Notes: generated by a model from the letters alone, not told the origin. Positions 26,330 through 35,690 are shown, numbered from the stretch's first letter. The stretch: DNA of 64,000 nt from Brassicibacter mesophilus (GCF_050433385.1 NZ_JBNPXI010000023.1:10867-74866); one strand, 5' to 3'. Numbers and translations: made by a program.

Positions 26330-27393
26330 TGGCAGAAAAGAAGTTGATTATAGGGGCAACCGAAACTACAGAGGTTATTTATATTGGTTCAAATCTTAAG
26401 GCCAAAGGTGGTAAGAGGGAAAAGCAGGGTTATAGTTTAGGCGATAAGACTTCTGAATTCACTTACGATAAAGATGGCCATCAAGTTCACGAAAAAGAAA
26501 TTATTGTAGGTAAATATCATGTTAAGAATTATAAGCAACGAAATAAAAATAGACGCAACATTGTTAAAGAACTCATAGAGAATAATTTTCAAATAAGAAA
26601 ATGTATGATGATAACTCTTACATTTGCCAATGTAGTAAGAGGTCACCTAGAGAGCACTGGTTTAAGAAGTGAAGAAAATAAATTATTCCAGGAGATTTAT
26701 CAAAACTTGGAAATAGTAGAAGACAATTTCTTAAAAACAATGAACGATATTTTTACACCAGAGAATGTAATACAAAACAAAGAAAAATTAAACGAAGTAA
26801 CCTATGACAATAAATATGATGATCTAAAAACCTGCAACAAAGAGTTTAAAAAATTTATACAGAAAATGAACTACAGATATGAAAATTTTAAATATGTTGC
26901 AGTTATGGATAAGCAGGAAAATGGCAATTGGCATTACCATATTATATGTAATCTTAACTATATAGAATTTAATGAACTTAAAGGAATTTGGAACTTAGGT
27001 GGAGTGTTTATAGGTAAAATTAAAAGCAAAAATCAGCTACATAAAGTAACGAACTATCTTAAGAAAAATATGGTGAATGCAAGATTATATTTGAAAAGTG
27101 AAAAGGGTTATCTGGCTTCAAAGGGGTTAAAAAGAAATATTGTCCTCCGTTCATGGGCACCAAATGAACAAACAGAATTCCAAGAACAAGCACAATACCT
27201 CGATGAAATAAAGAAAGAAGTTGAATATAGCAAAAAACGCATTTCTGAACATAATTATTCTACATGGGAAACGTGTGATGGCTATCCTATAGAAATAAAT
27301 CGCAATTGTATATTTAAATACTATACCTATCCAATTGAATCTAAAGAAAACTTTACACTTATGGATACTGCCATAAGAAAACATGGTCGATAG
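26329..27393 (+). CDS. rolling-circle replication initiator (HUH Rep)
   Basis: A 354-residue Rep-type protein. The metal-binding HUH motif is 'NGNWHYHIICNL' (about 200-211). The probable catalytic tyrosine lies downstream in 'VTNYLKKNM'. Such proteins nick one strand at an origin and drive rolling-circle replication of plasmids. ATG 26329 is chosen over the TTG one codon upstream because GGAGGT is well spaced. Its presence shows the feoB element either descends from, or still forms, a replicating circle. Relaxase-like use for mobilisation is the main alternative. Confidence 0.8.
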   Translation: MAEKKLIIGATETTEVIYIGSNLKAKGGKREKQGYSLGDKTSEFTYDKDGHQVHEKEIIVGKYHVKNYKQRNKNRRNIVKELIENNFQIRKCMMITLTFANVVRGHLESTGLRSEENKLFQEIYQNLEIVEDNFLKTMNDIFTPENVIQNKEKLNEVTYDNKYDDLKTCNKEFKKFIQKMNYRYENFKYVAVMDKQENGNWHYHIICNLNYIEFNELKGIWNLGGVFIGKIKSKNQLHKVTNYLKKNMVNARLYLKSEKGYLASKGLKRNIVLRSWAPNEQTEFQEQAQYLDEIKKEVEYSKKRISEHNYSTWETCDGYPIEINRNCIFKYYTYPIESKENFTLMDTAIRKHGR

Positions 27394-27654
27394 CATAGTA
27401 GCTTCTTTATTTATCAATAATGATGTGAATTAGACGAAAGAATCTTTTTAAAAAAATAAGAAATATGAGAGAACCCAAATACCAAAGCCGCAGCTTGGGC
27501 GGCACGATGTAAACTGAAGGGTAAAAAAGAGGTCTGCTATATAAAAAGCACCTCTTTTCCCCCTAAATGATATGACATTCTATAAATTGATACAAGCCAG
27601 CCCCCAAGCGTAGTTCACAATAACCAAAAACCAATAAAGATTGGAGGGAATGCC
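27394..27654. other. GC-rich hairpin and terminator after Rep
   Basis: A compact GC-rich hairpin GCCGC (27487-27491) / GCGGC (27499-27503) stands out in AT-rich DNA and could be a nick site or single-strand origin. A terminator-like hairpin AAAAGAGGT (27525-27533) / ACCTCTTTT (27550-27558) follows. No gene is seen. Confidence 0.45.
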
Positions 27655-28125
27655 ATGATCATTCTGCCAGAGATATCAATAATTTTAGACATTGATAGCA
27701 GGCTGACAGAGACACCAGCCATGTGGTCGCTTGCATTGGCATTAAATTGCACTCTTGGATATTGCACAAGGGAAGATAATAAAAAAGTGTTACATGCTAT
27801 TTATAATGATCAATCAGCAATCATGCCAGAGAATGGTGCAGCAATGATTTTGCAAGCAGTCACTAATCACGAAACTATTATTCTGACGGGCAAGGCTGTA
27901 AAAGAAGGCTCGAAGATAACTATATTGACACAGCTTAGATTTGATGTTTTTTTCTTCTCAGTCTTACAAAGCAATTTGTTACAGTCACTGCCGGTGGTAA
28001 CAGATGATTCTTTGCAGCATGACTTAAGATTATTAAAAAGGATAAAAAATCCAAGTGTTGCTACGCAAAAGTTATTTCATGGCATGTTATTAGAGATGAG
28101 AGGTGAAATGAATGATACATATTGA
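27655..28125 (+). CDS. hypothetical protein of the feoB element (156 aa)
   Basis: A 156-residue protein behind TTGGAGGGAATGCC. It starts 'IILPEISIILDIDSRLTETPAMWSLALALNCTLGY', with two hydrophobic segments but no convincing transmembrane helix set. I recognise no domain. The stop overlaps the next gene's start by 14 bp, indicating an operon of two. Its place between Rep and resolvase suggests maintenance or accessory use. Confidence 0.65.
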   Translation: MIILPEISIILDIDSRLTETPAMWSLALALNCTLGYCTREDNKKVLHAIYNDQSAIMPENGAAMILQAVTNHETIILTGKAVKEGSKITILTQLRFDVFFFSVLQSNLLQSLPVVTDDSLQHDLRLLKRIKNPSVATQKLFHGMLLEMRGEMNDTY

Positions 28126-28486
28126 TATGACCAAAACAAATTTGACAGATAAGCAAGCGGCAGAGTTTATGCTGGATATATTAGAACTATCTAGAAAGGA
28201 AGAATTGGTGGTTAATGACATTCGATTTAAAAGCAGAACAGCGCAAGTAAAAGAAATGATTCGCGTTGAAAAAGGAAGAGAAGTTTTTTTAAATGCTTTG
28301 GAAGAGCTAGTTGAAATTGCTGTTCGGCTTAAAAGTTCTTCCAGTATGGCTTCTAATGCTCAAATTGCTAAGCTCCGAGAAGAGGGGGAGGCATTAAAGA
28401 GTTTAGCGGTCAGTATGGAAAATGCACAAAATGAAGATTGTAAGGATAATTGCTGCATTCTGATAACTGGTTATGAAAGCAAATAA
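28112..28486 (+). CDS. hypothetical protein of the feoB element (124 aa)
   Basis: A 124-residue soluble protein, largely predicted helical ('LTDKQAAEFMLDILELSRKEELVV', 'ALEELVEIAVRLKSSSSMASNAQIAKLREEGEALKSLAVSM') with a Cys-rich end ('EDCKDNCC'). GAGAGGTG precedes the ATG, inside the end of the previous gene. No family recognised. It is co-transcribed with the 156-residue neighbour. Confidence 0.6.
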   Translation: MIHIDMTKTNLTDKQAAEFMLDILELSRKEELVVNDIRFKSRTAQVKEMIRVEKGREVFLNALEELVEIAVRLKSSSSMASNAQIAKLREEGEALKSLAVSMENAQNEDCKDNCCILITGYESK

Positions 28487-28592
28487 GCATTTTTCTGTCC
28501 CCTACCCTGTTCATTCAAAAGGAAATACATGCAATATGGGCGAGTTCTGCCATATATCAACTGAATAATTATAAAGATAGGTTTTAGTTAGA

Positions 28593-28620
28593 TAAAATTT
28601 AGTTAACTAACTAAATTTTA
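28593..28620. promoter_or_regulatory. perfect 13-bp inverted repeat, probable operator
   Basis: TAAAATTTAGTTA (28593-28605) and TAACTAAATTTTA (28608-28620) flank a 2-bp centre. It lies about 105 bp upstream of the small HTH gene at 28726 and has the symmetry of an operator; a terminator of the preceding operon is the alternative. Confidence 0.5.
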
Positions 28621-28725
28621 ATTTAATATGAGTGTAAAAATGGGAATGTAAGGTGAGAAAATTGGTGTTTGAAGAAAAATATTTGCTAGAATAGAAAAAT
28701 ATATGTGAAAGGGTGAGATAGAGAG

Positions 28726-28986
28726 ATGACAGAAAAGAAAATTTCCATAGAAAACATTGAGAAAAAAATAAATGAGCTGCTTGCTAATCAGGAATTATTG
28801 CTGAAGCATTTGCAATTGCAATCGGGCAGAAAATTAAAAGGTTATAGCCTTAGAGAGCAGGTAAAATACTTAACGGAACAAGGCTATTCTATACGAGAAA
28901 TAAGTTCTATGCTCAAATGCTCAACTACTACAGTGTCAACCAAAAGAGCAGAGATTAAGGTAATAGATAGTTTAGAAGTGCAATAA
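28726..28986 (+). CDS. small HTH protein (86 aa)
   Basis: An 86-residue protein. An N-terminal helix rich in Leu/Glu ('IENIEKKINELLANQELLLKHL') is followed by a recombinase-like helix-turn-helix ('SLREQVKYLTEQGYSIREISSMLKCSTTTVSTKRAEIK'). The HTH resembles the C-terminal DNA-binding part of resolvases. It precedes a resolvase gene by about 265 bp. It is probably a DNA-binding accessory or regulator. Similar layouts recur at 35878-36261 in the same element. Confidence 0.65.
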   Translation: MTEKKISIENIEKKINELLANQELLLKHLQLQSGRKLKGYSLREQVKYLTEQGYSIREISSMLKCSTTTVSTKRAEIKVIDSLEVQ

Positions 28987-29251
28987 GTAGCGTTATGTTG
29001 TAATTATCTGGATTATGCCAACATAGCTAAAATCTGAAATATCGAGAATTATTGCTCTGAAATTATAAAAGGGTGTTAAATAGTACAACGCTCTAAAAGG
29101 TGTTCCAAAATTCCAATATAGTTTTATTGAAACGGTTTTTGTGCCATATGAGTATATTGGCGGTTTGCTCTATTAAGGTATAGTCATATGGACAGGGTGA
29201 CTTTTTGAGTTTTGGTGCTTTAATAATACTTGTTATATGGAGGAATTGGCT

Positions 29252-29827
29252 ATGAAGGTAGGATATATTCGTGTATCAACCACAGAACAAAATACGGAAC
29301 GGCAAAAAGCAATTATGGAAGGTCTTGGGGTAGAAAAATTATATACTGATATGCTGTCAGGGAAAAATACGGACAGGCCACAGCTTAACGCACTGCTGGA
29401 CTTTGTTCGTGAGGGTGATACCGTAGTGGTTGAAAGTTATTCAAGGCTGGCACGTTCCACAAAGGATTTACTGGACTTGGTAGAAAAGCTGGATCAGAAA
29501 AAAGTGCAGTTTATCAGCCAAAAAGAAAATATTGACACATCAACACCACAGGGGCGATTGATGTTTACTATGTTTGCAGGACTGGCACAGTTTGAGCGTG
29601 AATGTCTCTTGCAAAGGCAGCGTGAAGGCATTGAAATAGCGAAGCAACAAGGTAAATACAAAGGCAGACCTAAAAAATCATTAGATAACTTCCTGGAGCT
29701 ATATGCTTCTGTAAAAAATAAAGAAATAAGCATATCTAAGGCAAGCAAGCTATTAGGTGTATCACGCTCAACCTTTTACAGGAAAATGAAGGAGCATGAG
29801 GATAGCAGTGAGATTGATTTTGGATAA
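29252..29827 (+). CDS. resolvase/invertase-type serine recombinase
   Basis: A 191-residue small serine recombinase started at the ATG at 29252 behind GGAGGAATTGGCT. The catalytic domain has 'VGYIRVSTTEQNTERQ' (nucleophilic Ser), 'LYTDMLSGKNTDRPQL' and 'VESYSRLARSTKDLL', then the E-helix 'MFTMFAGLAQFERECLLQRQREG'. The C-terminal HTH is 'SISKASKLLGVSRSTFYRKMKE'. Length is normal for Tn3/Hin-type enzymes, so it looks intact. Likely jobs are resolving element multimers or inverting a local segment; no inversion site pair was recognised. Confidence 0.9.
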   Translation: MKVGYIRVSTTEQNTERQKAIMEGLGVEKLYTDMLSGKNTDRPQLNALLDFVREGDTVVVESYSRLARSTKDLLDLVEKLDQKKVQFISQKENIDTSTPQGRLMFTMFAGLAQFERECLLQRQREGIEIAKQQGKYKGRPKKSLDNFLELYASVKNKEISISKASKLLGVSRSTFYRKMKEHEDSSEIDFG

Positions 29828-30108
29828 CCTCTCCCCCTTCTGCCCTAGAGAAATCCTTGGTATACAGTATGGGAAAATTGAATAACAGGAACTACTTGTC
29901 TACATTATGTTAAAATTCAAGTCGATTGTGAGTATTTAATTGGTTTCTAGAATCAGTAAAAAGCAATGTAATAAAAAAGTATATCAATATTAATTTTCCA
30001 TATAGTACAGTTTGGATTAATTGGTGTTACAGTGAAATGAAAAGGACTTATATTTAAAATAGTAAATTTCTAAAGTTTATCGGGATTAAGAAAATGGAGG
30101 TTAAAGGC
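29828..30108. other. intergenic, no feature recognised
   Basis: About 280 bp of AT-rich sequence after the resolvase with no credible gene or strong hairpin. The ribosome site of the next gene (GGAGG) is at its end. Confidence 0.4.
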
Positions 30109-30474
30109 ATGAATTATATGAAGTACTACGAAAATTATAATTTTGATGATATGTCACAAGAGGACTTAGTGCAAGAGATATTGCGATTAAATTTGTTTTT
30201 AGATGAAATGCAAAAAAACATTGATAAGCTTGAAAAGGTAAACGATACATTAATGAAAAAACACCCTGCATTTAAGGAAAATATAAATGCTGATGACATT
30301 ATGGATAAACTGGTGGCTGGCGATAGTCTTACTAAAATAGGTAAATACTATGGTTGTGATAAAAAGACTATTAAAAACCGCCTATATCGGGAGCAATATA
30401 CAGATAGAGATATTGCCAAACTAAGGCAAGGAATTGATGTGCGCAAAGAGGATTGGTTTAATAATGGATATTAA
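30109..30474 (+). CDS. HTH-containing hypothetical protein (121 aa)
   Basis: ATG 30109 is preferred, with GGAGG about 10 bp upstream. The product has a Leu/Glu-rich helical N-terminus ('SQEDLVQEILRLNLFLDEMQKNIDKLEKVNDTL') and a C-terminal resolvase-like HTH ('ADDIMDKLVAGDSLTKIGKYYGCDKKTIKNRLYRE'). The same layout as the 86-residue protein at 28726 points to a DNA-binding accessory protein. It lies between the resolvase and CBASS and ends before a terminator. Confidence 0.6.
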   Translation: MNYMKYYENYNFDDMSQEDLVQEILRLNLFLDEMQKNIDKLEKVNDTLMKKHPAFKENINADDIMDKLVAGDSLTKIGKYYGCDKKTIKNRLYREQYTDRDIAKLRQGIDVRKEDWFNNGY

Positions 30475-30571
30475 CCGATAGACGGTAGTATAAAGATATA
30501 TACATAGGAAGAAAATGTTCGGGGAAAACAGATTCACTGGGGTAACAATTGAAAGATTGATAGAACAGAGT

Positions 30572-30612
30572 AGCCATAAAATTCAAGCATGCTGGGTTTT
30601 ATGGCTCATCTT
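30572..30612 (+). terminator. terminator before CBASS operon
   Basis: AGCCATAAAA (30572-30581) pairs with TTTTATGGCT (30597-30606); a T/C-rich tail follows. It isolates the CBASS operon from the upstream HTH gene. Confidence 0.65.
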
Positions 30613-30809
30613 CTTTCTGTTCCCTAAATAGATATAAATCAACCAACAAACAAAACTAGTGGAAGACATAATTGCTTATTTAACCAAATAAATTTCTTAC
30701 TGCATTAGTGGAAATATATGTTATAATAAACACTAACGGATTATTCTGACAATAACGGGAAGTTATATAAATTATCATAAAATATATAAAAAGTAAGGAG
30801 GAGGTTATT

Positions 30810-32201
30810 ATGGGAGGAAAAGAAGCGTCCCGAGGATTCTTATATCAAGCCTTTGCTTCAGTTCTTGAAGCTTTGTACAAAGAGAGCTGGGATAAAATTT
30901 ATATAGAGATGCACTCTGCTAACGATAAGGTTGATATTGCATTAGAAGAAGACGGAAAAATTATTAGAAGTATTCAAGTTAAATCGACAGTAAATACTTT
31001 CAGCAAAGAATCTGTGAAAAAGTGGTTACAGGATCTTATCAAAGATGATGTAGGTACGATAGAATTTGAGCTTTTTTTAATAGGACAATGCGATGATGAG
31101 GCTATTACATTTATAAATTCTATGGACAAACTTCAAAGTGACAAATTGGATGGTAAAGCGAGAACATCACTAAAAGGATTTGATACAAGTATTATTAAAG
31201 GTAAAATAATAAAGTTTACATGTCTTCCATTTAATGTTAACGTATTGGAAAAGATTGTTAGGGATTCTTTGCATCAATACATTTCATATAGCAATCGGAC
31301 TATGACATTTGATCAAATAAGTTTCATCGCTTCGGCTACTGTAAACGATCAGATGATTTCTTCAACACACGGAAATGGTATTGATAGAAAAGTATTTGAC
31401 GAAGAATTAGAAAAGCGCATTTTTCTAGTCGCAGATAAATATACACCTAAAAGGGTATCAATCGGGGTAAAAAGTTTTTTTCGTGGCACAGAGCAATTGG
31501 AAAATGAAACTCAGAGTTGCTTATCGCTCATTGATAAATTTGATGGTCGCAATTTAAAATATGGTTATGACTGGAATATAGATATTTATAAAGAATTGGA
31601 TGGATTCCTGATTTCCAACACATGTAATAAACAAGCGTATCAAATATTTTTAGAGACTCACTCATCTATAGCTTTTGCCTCAGGAAGATTATTTGATAGT
31701 AAGTCGGGAGTTAATATTTTTCCAATACAAAGATCATCAACTAATGGTACTATATTATGGGATGTAAAACTATCATCTAATGAAAGTTACCCTAACTGGG
31801 ATATTTCTCACGAAGGATTTAATGAAGGTCAGTATGATTCTGCATTAATATTAAATGTTACACGAAATATATATGATGACGTAATACACTATATAAAAGA
31901 AAATAATTTGTCAATTGGGCGTGTTATTAAATGTACGCCAAATATAAACGGTGCTACAAACTTCTCGATTAAAGACGGAACGCATGCAACTGTTTTAGCT
32001 AATTCAGTTTATAGCGCTATCGCACGAAGAAGCACGGCTGAACGGCGTGCAACATTACATATTTTTGCTGCTGCACCAAATGCATTTATGTTTTTCTTAG
32101 GACAGAATTCAAGAGGATTTGGTAAGTGTATTTTGTACGAATATGATTTTGACCAGCGAGACTCGTGTTCGTATTTACCATCAATAGATTTTACAAATTA
32201 A
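30810..32201 (+). CDS. cap4: CBASS effector Cap4: DUF4297-like nuclease with SAVED domain
   Basis: A 463-residue CBASS effector. The N-terminal PD-(D/E)XK-type nuclease (DUF4297-like) shows 'GFLYQAFASVLEAL', E33, D42 ('DKVDIAL') and the 'QVKST' motif with K58. The C-terminal ~160 residues form a SAVED domain ending 'LHIFAAAPNAFMFFLGQ...GKCILYEYDF', the typical core for binding cyclic oligonucleotides. In known systems a phage-triggered cyclase product makes Cap4 degrade DNA and kill or arrest the cell. AGGAGG precedes the ATG. It is first in a four-gene operon with 12-bp spacing to the cyclase gene. Confidence 0.88.
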   Translation: MGGKEASRGFLYQAFASVLEALYKESWDKIYIEMHSANDKVDIALEEDGKIIRSIQVKSTVNTFSKESVKKWLQDLIKDDVGTIEFELFLIGQCDDEAITFINSMDKLQSDKLDGKARTSLKGFDTSIIKGKIIKFTCLPFNVNVLEKIVRDSLHQYISYSNRTMTFDQISFIASATVNDQMISSTHGNGIDRKVFDEELEKRIFLVADKYTPKRVSIGVKSFFRGTEQLENETQSCLSLIDKFDGRNLKYGYDWNIDIYKELDGFLISNTCNKQAYQIFLETHSSIAFASGRLFDSKSGVNIFPIQRSSTNGTILWDVKLSSNESYPNWDISHEGFNEGQYDSALILNVTRNIYDDVIHYIKENNLSIGRVIKCTPNINGATNFSIKDGTHATVLANSVYSAIARRSTAERRATLHIFAAAPNAFMFFLGQNSRGFGKCILYEYDFDQRDSCSYLPSIDFTN

Positions 32202-32213
32202 AGGAGGATTATT

Positions 32214-33323
32214 ATGTCTACTGTACCATCATATTTTAAAGATTTTTTATCCAACATCCGCTTAACAGACAATCAGGTGAGGGATTTGAAGACAGGACAT
32301 ACAACATTAAGGAAGAGATTAGAGGAAGATGAAACATTATCTGAAATAATAGTTAGCACCTTTCTACAAGGTAGTTACAGAAGATCAACAGCTGTGAAGC
32401 CTAAAAATGGGAACAAGTCGGATGTAGATGTTATTGTTGTAACTAAATTAGATTCTGAGGAGTATACACCGGAAGAAGCTTTGAATATGTTTATTCCTTT
32501 TTTAGATAAGTATTATAAAGATAAATATAGAATTCAGGGTAGGTCAATCGGCATAAGTTTAAGTTATGTTGATTTAGATATTGTGCCAACCTCGGCACCT
32601 AGCGAGAGTGAAACAGGCATACTCCAAGATAACGCTATAATTTCCGAGTATACTATTGAAGACTTTCAGCAAAAGTCACTTATGAAGTCATTTGACAAAA
32701 ACTTATTTGAAAGTGTTTATAACATATTTTGTGAATCGGACAGTGAACCTCAATGGAAATCCGAGCCGCTTTTAATTCCTGATCGTGAAGCCGAAAAATG
32801 GGATGAGACACATCCGCTTGAGCAAATTCGCTGGACGGTTGAAAAAAACAAGAATTGTAATTCTCACTATATAAACGTTGTTAAAGCATTAAAATGGTGG
32901 CGCAAAACCCAGTACCCAGATGTAAAGCACCCAAAGAGTTATCCTTTGGAACATTTGATTGGAGATTGTTGTCCAGATGGCATTAATAGTGTGGCCGAAG
33001 GCATAGTGCTAACACTTGAAAAAATTGTTGCTGAACACCCTACCAAACCATTTTTAGCTGATAGGGGTGTCCCGGAACATGATGTTTTTGAAAGGATAAC
33101 AGATGATGAATATTCTGATTTTTACGATACTGTTTGTGATGCTGCAATAGTATCACGAGAAGCTTTTGATTGTACTGAATTATACGACAGCGTTTGTAAA
33201 TGGAGAGAATTATTGGGAAGCGAATTTCCTCCTGCTCCAGAGCCTTCAAAAACCAATTCTACAACGGGTTTTACTGCTCGTACTGAAAAGTCAACCGCTA
33301 TTCCAGAAGGAAGATTTGCATAA
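32214..33323 (+). CDS. CD-NTase (CBASS cyclic-oligonucleotide synthase)
   Basis: A 369-residue nucleotidyltransferase of the CD-NTase fold. Key residues are 'LQGSYRRSTAVKP' (GS at 53-54), 'KSDVDVIVV' (catalytic D70 and D72) and the third carboxylate in 'YVDLDIVP' (D122 or D120). The C-terminal tail 'TARTEKSTAIPEGRFA' is flexible and ends in Ala, as expected for a Cap2 target that is conjugated at its C-terminus. It makes a cyclic di- or trinucleotide read by the SAVED effector. AGGAGG precedes the ATG, and its stop abuts the Cap2 start. Confidence 0.92.
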   Translation: MSTVPSYFKDFLSNIRLTDNQVRDLKTGHTTLRKRLEEDETLSEIIVSTFLQGSYRRSTAVKPKNGNKSDVDVIVVTKLDSEEYTPEEALNMFIPFLDKYYKDKYRIQGRSIGISLSYVDLDIVPTSAPSESETGILQDNAIISEYTIEDFQQKSLMKSFDKNLFESVYNIFCESDSEPQWKSEPLLIPDREAEKWDETHPLEQIRWTVEKNKNCNSHYINVVKALKWWRKTQYPDVKHPKSYPLEHLIGDCCPDGINSVAEGIVLTLEKIVAEHPTKPFLADRGVPEHDVFERITDDEYSDFYDTVCDAAIVSREAFDCTELYDSVCKWRELLGSEFPPAPEPSKTNSTTGFTARTEKSTAIPEGRFA

Positions 33324-35144
33324 ATGGAAGAAAAACAAGTTCTTGATATTTTAAATCGTGCTCGAAGAGCTTTGGACTCTTTATCACAGGTTGAAATACT
33401 AGATGATTGGCAATTTGAAAACGAATTAAAGGTTTGGTTTTTGCACTTAGGCATATCGATTGAATATGAGACCTCCTATTTTCCACAAAGGTCACAGTGG
33501 TATATCGTTGTTGAATCTAAGTATCCAAAGGGAAGAATTAAAGTATATCCTGATGTAGAAAACAGTATAAAAGTGACTTTATATCATCAATCTAACAACT
33601 CCAAAATTGAAAAAAATGGGCTGTGGAGAAAAGGGGCATTATGTCTAGAAGTAAATACATTATCCAATTTCCAATCAGAACCATATAGTGTTGATGAACG
33701 CTTGCTATATCATGTAAAAAGGGCAATTGGCTGGCTCGAGTTAGCAGCAAAAGGCATATTAGTTTCAGATAACGAGCCATTTGAGTTACCTGAATTTACC
33801 TTGAGCAATATATTGGAATTACAATTTGCTTTTTCGGAAGATGTGGTTACTTATATGCAATGGGAAAGTACCGACTGTCGGTATGGAATAGCAGAGTTAG
33901 ATGTGTATAAAAGTAAACCATTTGTATACTATGTTAAGGCGTTTAAGTCATTAAACAACAATATCGAACATTATACACAATGGGGTAAGCATCTTTCTAA
34001 AAAGACTATATTCCCTCCGATTAAAGCTCCATGGATACTTTTGAAACAACTTCCAGTGATTAACGAATGGCAAGCACCAGAAACATTTGGCGATTTATTA
34101 GATGCGTGCAGCAAACAGGATATTGATATCATTGGTATTCTGCAAAAACTTGTATCAGAAGTCCGAGATGGGAAGCGGCACTTGCTATTACTTGGCTTTC
34201 CTATTCCTAAAGCTTTCGGAGGGGAAACTGAGATTATTTCTTGGCAGGCACTTTATTTGCCTGTTGTATCATATGGTAAAAAGACAGCAAAAGGATTTAG
34301 AACAAATGAACATGGGTGGTGGATGCGCGACAAATGTGAAGTGTTTACTAAAAACACCAAATTGGAGTGGATTGTTTCGGAAAATTGGAACCAACAAGAA
34401 ATATCGCAAAGAGGAAAAATGGATGATTTATTACAGCGAAAAAGTATATTGCTTATTGGGGCAGGTTGTATTGGCGCATCAATAGCAGAAATTCTTATTA
34501 GGGCAGGTATATATAATCTTACTGTTTCTGATTCGGATATATTTGAAATTGGAAATTTATCTCGTCATACTTTAAACCTAAATAATATTGGGGAACTTAA
34601 AGAATTATCATTATATAATCATCTTAATATGCTAAACCCACATGCCAATGTTGAAGTGATTAATAATAAACTTGATATGGACGATAACCTCAATATTAAT
34701 ATTGAATTGGATAAATACGACATAATCATTGACTGTACTGGCACAAATAGTGTGCTTGAAATTTTTCAAAAAAATAAATTTAAAAAAAAGTGCATTTTGG
34801 CTTCGGTATCTGTAGGTTTGGGAGCAAAACATTTATATATATCCATTATGCATGGTACATCTTTCAATTTTGATGCTTTCAATGAATTAATTTACCCGTA
34901 TATTCAAGAGGAAAAGGAGTTATATGATAACTATAATTTGCCAAGGAACGGGATTGGTTGTTGGCACCCTACTTTCCCTGGGCGAAGTGATGATATTTGG
35001 CTTGCAGCGTCAACTTCAGTAAAGGCAATCGAAAGTTATATTTTGAGTAAATCAGAGAAGACACTGTCCCTTATTTATGAGCAAAAAAATGAACATGGAA
35101 TATTTGAAGGTTATCTGTTGGTGAATAGAAATGAAAATGAGTGA
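33324..35144 (+). CDS. cap2: CBASS Cap2, E2-E1 fusion conjugating enzyme
   Basis: A 606-residue fusion. The N-terminal E2-like domain holds a probable catalytic Cys107 ('RKGALCLEVN'). A linker domain follows. The C-terminal ThiF/E1 adenylation domain has nucleotide-binding 'LLIGAGCIGASIAE' (379-384), 'DSDIFEIGNLSRHTL' and a candidate E1 Cys546 ('NGIGCWHP'). In type II CBASS, Cap2 attaches the cyclase C-terminus to a target and primes it for infection. The ATG directly follows the cyclase stop codon, and the end overlaps cap3 by 14 bp. Confidence 0.92.
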   Translation: MEEKQVLDILNRARRALDSLSQVEILDDWQFENELKVWFLHLGISIEYETSYFPQRSQWYIVVESKYPKGRIKVYPDVENSIKVTLYHQSNNSKIEKNGLWRKGALCLEVNTLSNFQSEPYSVDERLLYHVKRAIGWLELAAKGILVSDNEPFELPEFTLSNILELQFAFSEDVVTYMQWESTDCRYGIAELDVYKSKPFVYYVKAFKSLNNNIEHYTQWGKHLSKKTIFPPIKAPWILLKQLPVINEWQAPETFGDLLDACSKQDIDIIGILQKLVSEVRDGKRHLLLLGFPIPKAFGGETEIISWQALYLPVVSYGKKTAKGFRTNEHGWWMRDKCEVFTKNTKLEWIVSENWNQQEISQRGKMDDLLQRKSILLIGAGCIGASIAEILIRAGIYNLTVSDSDIFEIGNLSRHTLNLNNIGELKELSLYNHLNMLNPHANVEVINNKLDMDDNLNINIELDKYDIIIDCTGTNSVLEIFQKNKFKKKCILASVSVGLGAKHLYISIMHGTSFNFDAFNELIYPYIQEEKELYDNYNLPRNGIGCWHPTFPGRSDDIWLAASTSVKAIESYILSKSEKTLSLIYEQKNEHGIFEGYLLVNRNENE

Positions 35145-35613
35145 TTTGTTTTTTCAGGACAAAAATCAATTATATAGTATCAATCTAAATAAAAATGCAT
35201 ATGAGAAGATGCTTAAATATTGTACTAAATCAAATCCTTATGAAACAGGTGGTATTCTACTTGGTAATTATTCAGCAGATCAATCAACGGCAAATATTTT
35301 ACAAGCTACTCCACCACCTAAGAATTCTAAACATTTAAAATGCAATTTTTGCAGAGGCACTGATGGATTACAGAAAGTCTTAGACTCGGCATGGATTCAA
35401 GGTCAATATTATATTGGAGAATGGCATTACCATCCCAATTCATTACCTATACCTAGTAGTACGGATATAAACCAAATGATAAGTCTAGCAAAGGATAAAA
35501 AACTAATGTGTCCAGAACCAATATTGATTATTATTGGTGAGCGTAATCTTAATTGGAGTGTTCATGCTAGTATCTTTACAAATTGTGGTTATACCATCCT
35601 CCATAAAAAATAA
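35131..35613 (+). CDS. cap3: CBASS Cap3, JAB/JAMM deconjugating protease
   Basis: A 160-residue JAMM metalloprotease with Glu38 ('ETGGILLGNY') and the zinc motif 'GEWHYHPNSLPIPSSTDINQM' (H99, H101, S110, D112). Cap3 cleaves cyclase-target conjugates made by Cap2 and thereby tunes the response. It overlaps cap2 by 14 bp and completes a full type II CBASS operon. A terminator follows at 35648-35690. Confidence 0.92.
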   Translation: MKMSDLFFQDKNQLYSINLNKNAYEKMLKYCTKSNPYETGGILLGNYSADQSTANILQATPPPKNSKHLKCNFCRGTDGLQKVLDSAWIQGQYYIGEWHYHPNSLPIPSSTDINQMISLAKDKKLMCPEPILIIIGERNLNWSVHASIFTNCGYTILHKK

Positions 35614-35647
35614 AATTTAAAATTTGAATTGCGCATGGAAAATTTAT

Positions 35648-35690
35648 AACAGCCTAAAATCCAAGAGTAACGGATTAAAGGCTGTTTTTT
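35648..35690 (+). terminator. terminator of CBASS operon
   Basis: AACAGCC (35648-35654) pairs with GGCTGTT (35680-35686), extended by an inner AATCC/GGATT stem, followed by T6. Confidence 0.8.

Noticed and set aside
34102..34485. Plus-strand frame inside Cap2
   Set aside because: Out-of-frame shadow within an intact E2-E1 fusion gene.
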